Assembly: GCA_014529385.2 (NCBI GenBank) | Contig: CM043966.1 | Coordinates: 91,932,587 to 91,990,586, forward strand | Length of the DNA stretch: 58,000 bases | Source of the DNA: Adiantum capillus-veneris | Taxonomy: Eukaryota; Streptophyta; Polypodiopsida; Polypodiales; Pteridaceae | Direction of reading: 5' to 3' | Shown here: positions 55,021 through 58,000 of the stretch, piece after piece | How positions within the stretch are numbered: the stretch's first letter is position 1 | Layout: each line of letters begins with the position of its first letter | Position numbers and translations under genes: made by a program | Notes under the pieces: model-generated | The model's database searches: none | What the model was told of the DNA's origin: nothing | What the model saw: only the letters and a program-made list of their open reading frames with translations

Positions 55021-56381
55021 AAATTCACTCGGGTCAGCGAACCCAAATGGGTCCTCCAACCAAGTTCTAATTTTACATTTTCTGAGCAGCTTCACTATTA
55101 AAGGGCTCAAGGCTGCTATTTCATAACCCACTCTCTTTTTATTGTTTTTTTCGTGAGTTTCTTCCCATCCCACAAACACCCCCTTTGCCTTGTCCAATTG
55201 GCAAAGTCACTAACTCATCATTGATTGCTGGCGAAGATTATAATTTGCTAAATAATTCTCACAAGTTGTCCTTAAAAAGCTTTCAAGCTCTTTGCAAGGG
55301 CAAGGTTCTCTACAAACTTGCACCATCGATTGTGACCTCTTGCCTTTCCTTCGAGCTCGTTCCTTTGATGTTGTTAAAGCAAGGGCACTTGTTGTCAATG
55401 AACATCTGCATGCCGAAGCAAACGGGAAGCAAGGAGATTCTCATCAAGATGCCCTTCTAAAGGTGCTTATCAAGAACTTAGGTGTTTTAGCACTTTCTTT
55501 CTACCATTGTTATGATAGTTTTGATTCTTTTTGTGTATGTAGTTGGTGACCTAAATCATGATGTGCACAATAGATCCACCCCATGGCACATATTTGTCTG
55601 CCTCTGCAATGTTCCTCTTTCGTATGCATGCCATCATCTTATTGATAAACATGGGTTTAATCACGAACTCAGACACAGTATGGCTAGGCTCAACCTGGTC
55701 TATCCACTATCTGCATCTAACATCTGACAAGGATGCCTGCTTGCCCTTTACTACCTCAACATAACCTTCAACTATATCAACCTCTCAATGGTTGGTACAG
55801 ATGGCTTCAAACATGGATTCAAACACAATATGGATGGGCTATAAATGCATTGGCAGCATACCACATAAACACCTTCATGGGATGATCTATACTCACAAAG
55901 ATAGGTGGCCTTCTTGAGCCCACCAAAATCTTACAATTGGCATCTGATCTGAATTATCTTCACTCACTTCAAAAGAGATGCATTGTTTACCACTGAAAGC
56001 ATTAGAACTTTTGCTATCAGAGGGCAAAATTGGGTTAGAGTAGGTGGCATTGGCGAAGCTTGCTATTGTAGGTGGGGGCGAAGAGCCAGCAATGACAGAA
56101 GGTGTAGTAGGCGAGTTTCGGTAAAGGTTGTGTTTTTGTTGCACATATGACTACAAGCAGGATGTGTTGTTACAAGAAATGCCCAACTTTAAAGTTCGTA
56201 TGTTGAGGCATGTACCCTACATCTCTCTCTCTCTCTCTTCTTTCTTACAATATCAAAATTGACCTCGTTAGAGCAGCCCATGAGAACTGCAGATTACGAG
56301 TTCTAGTCATTCATGTTTCACCAATGTTAAAGCAAATAACAGATTATGAGAAGGACCGCTCCGTGCCATGCAATATCCGTC

Positions 56382-56439
<58 letters not shown>

Positions 56440-57061
56440 AATGTAGTGCAGTACAGTAGCATATACCTTTTTCTCTGCTTGCTCTCCTTTGTGCTCAAAT
56501 CTCTTTGTGCTACTGATCTGCTTGTGGTGTTGGTATCTATCTTCTTTATTGTGCTAGTCTCGTGCTATTCTTATTTACAGCTTCAAGGGCGGTGCTTCTT
56601 TTGAAAGATGAACGCAGTGTTGGATTAAGTTGCTAATGAAGGCTTGGGATTGAGCCTGGGTTCAGTGTATTTTAACCGGCTAAAATTATAAACTCCCGGT
56701 TAGATTTTGAGCTTACCTTGAAGAAAACCGGCACAAGTTTTAGTGTAAATACTGGCAAAAGCTTCAAATTTTGACAAAAAAACCAATAGAATTTCAAGAT
56801 TGCCCTTATTTCCTTTAGTTAGGAAAAATGTATTTTTCTAGCCCAGAATGGATTAACTCCGTGGCCTCATTTAGGAAAAGCTTCTTAGGCTGACCAAGTA
56901 AAGAATATGTGCTTTTAACCTTTTCTGACGTGGACAAAACAGCTTGCGTTTTATAGTAAAACCTCACGCTTGAAAAGGTCAAAAGCAATTGAAAAGCAGA
57001 AAAAATCAAATGAGGGCGCTACAAAAGCCGTTATCGAACGCGACGGAGCTTCAAGAAGAGG
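55021..57061. other. no gene recognised; (GA)n microsatellite
   Basis: Only short ORFs with no recognisable domain. A (GA)n run lies at 56382-56433 and a short (CT)n at 56221-56240. The last 120 bp lead into the F-box gene and include a TTTTATAG at about 56948 that may serve as a TATA-like element. Confidence 0.5.
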
Positions 57062-57073
57062 AGACTGCCAGCC

Positions 57074-58000
57074 ATGTCGGAGCTGGATGACTATGTTTTA
57101 TTTAATAAGGTGCTGCGCAATCTGCCAGCGCAGACTCTGGGCTCAGCGCGCTGCGTGTGCAAACAATGGCGGGAGACGCTGCCGCACCCTCAGTCCAACA
57201 TAGCCAGGGTGCTGAAACTTAGCGGGGAGGAGGCATGCCTCCGTGCTCACCTCATAGTGCAGACCAGCTACAATGCCATCGCGGTACCGGATCCGATTGC
57301 CAACAAATGGACGCACATCCCCATAAAGAGAAGAATGGGCATACTGTGTGCGGTGTCTAATGGATTGTTCTGCTTCCGAGCATGTCCGGGCTTTGAATAT
57401 GGGTTTGAAGGGGACGATCTGGTTGTTGGTAACCCCATCGCAAACGAGTGGAGGCTGCTACCACCATTGCCGAAGCAGAAAGGAAGCTTGCTGTACACGA
57501 AGCATTGGAGCTCAAGGGCGTATATGGAAGCGGATGCCAGCAGAGGAAGGTACAAGGTATGGGTTCTGGTAGAGGGAGCTCGCAGGGACGGCGCTGAGTT
57601 CTCTGCTTCGAGTATGACTCACTAGAGAAGCCGGGGGCGTGGAAAACATACAAGCAGACGCCGCACACGGGCAAAACTGACCTCAAGGTGGCCAATAATA
57701 TGGCGATGGACTGCAAGCTCAGCTTTGAGTTCTCGACGGTGAAGCATGGCGGGAAGCTGCACTACGCGTTTAAGAGCGGTAAAAAAGAGATAGGGATGTC
57801 GTATGACGTGGAGGAGCATGTGTGGACAGTAGAGTATGAGAGGAACAGGGTGTCAGAAGACGCCCCTTCGCTGGTGTCGGTGAAAGGCGGACGGCCGGCA
57901 GTGCTGGTGACGGAGAGGGCCGTCAAACTGTGGCGCCAGCAGCAGCAGCAGCCATGGGCGCAAACGCAACCGACGCCCAGTATGTCGGCCGAAGCAGTCA
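57074..58000 (+). CDS. F-box protein, partial, with one apparent frameshift
   Basis: An ATG at 57074 opens an F-box (DDYVLFNKVLRNLPAQTL, ARCVCKQWRETLPHP, residues 4-40), followed by the N-terminal part of a kelch/FBA-like substrate region (VPDPIANKWTHIPIKRRMGI, VVGNPIANEWRLLPPLPKQK, YKVWVLVEGARRDGAEF). In the first frame a stop appears at 57623. The next frame continues the same protein type from about 57604: CFEYDSLEKPGAWKTYKQTP, GGKLHYAFKSGKKEIGMSYD, then a Gln run, to the window edge. One missing base near 57600 would restore it, so this is either a sequencing error or a young pseudogene. F-box proteins link substrates to SCF ubiquitin ligases. The GC-rich codon use matches the RING gene and contrasts with the transposons. 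Confidence 0.75.

Overview
This looks like a repeat-rich nuclear segment of a large land-plant genome, most plausibly a fern or other seed-free plant. The reasons are spliced genes with GT..AG introns, plant-type CACTA (TNP2/DUF4218/DUF4216) transposons, Ty1/copia and Ty3 retroelements, a plant-type HMA fragment and an F-box gene, together with proteins resembling uncharacterised families I know mainly from invertebrates and algae. The organism assignment is inference. Only two GC-richer loci look like ordinary host genes: a tandem-RING protein (5.8-6.5 kb) and an F-box protein cut by the right edge (57.1-58.0 kb).

Layout. 0-5.4 kb: broken Ty3 retroelement, gag/protease on the minus strand and RT/RNase H/integrase on the plus strand, then a probable LTR. 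5.8-6.5 kb: RING gene. 7.5-14.1 kb: two inverted, decayed copies of one Ty1/copia family with a 595-bp LTR of another element between them. 14.2-17.4 kb: decayed antisense coiled-coil ORF, an LTR-like promoter block and five 151-bp tandem repeats. 18.0-28.9 kb: a decayed gene split by about 9 kb of GTACCAAA-type satellite; the satellite carries a 438-bp foldback element and a complete 7,223-bp CACTA transposon with an ATT target duplication. 29-38 kb: more satellite, a dispersed repeat called R1 here, an FCP1-like phosphatase pseudogene and a decayed multi-exon zinc-finger gene with satellite introns. 38-44.3 kb: fragments of two further CACTA elements, R1 and a truncated Ty3 pol. 44.6-54.6 kb: the main discovery, described next. 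55-57 kb: no recognisable gene.

The element at 44,603-54,589 has inverted 32-bp ends with one mismatch and interrupts an R1 copy. It carries four spliced genes arranged A> <B C> <D. A (794 aa) has a D..D..CxxC..HxxxxH..E layout expected of an RNase H-fold transposase. B (474 aa) is unrecognised. C (598 codons) begins with an H3-like tail (MARTKKTARK), contains a full histone H3 fold, and is fused to an Ulp1/SENP-type cysteine protease domain and a K/E-rich tail; one TAG sits exactly where the oxyanion-hole Gln should be. D (390 aa) reads as a BAH-domain protein. A DNA transposon carrying its own H3 variant, a deSUMOylase-like domain and a chromatin-reader-like protein is not something I know to be described. 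The 438-bp foldback at 19.3 kb has closely related ends and may be its non-autonomous relative.
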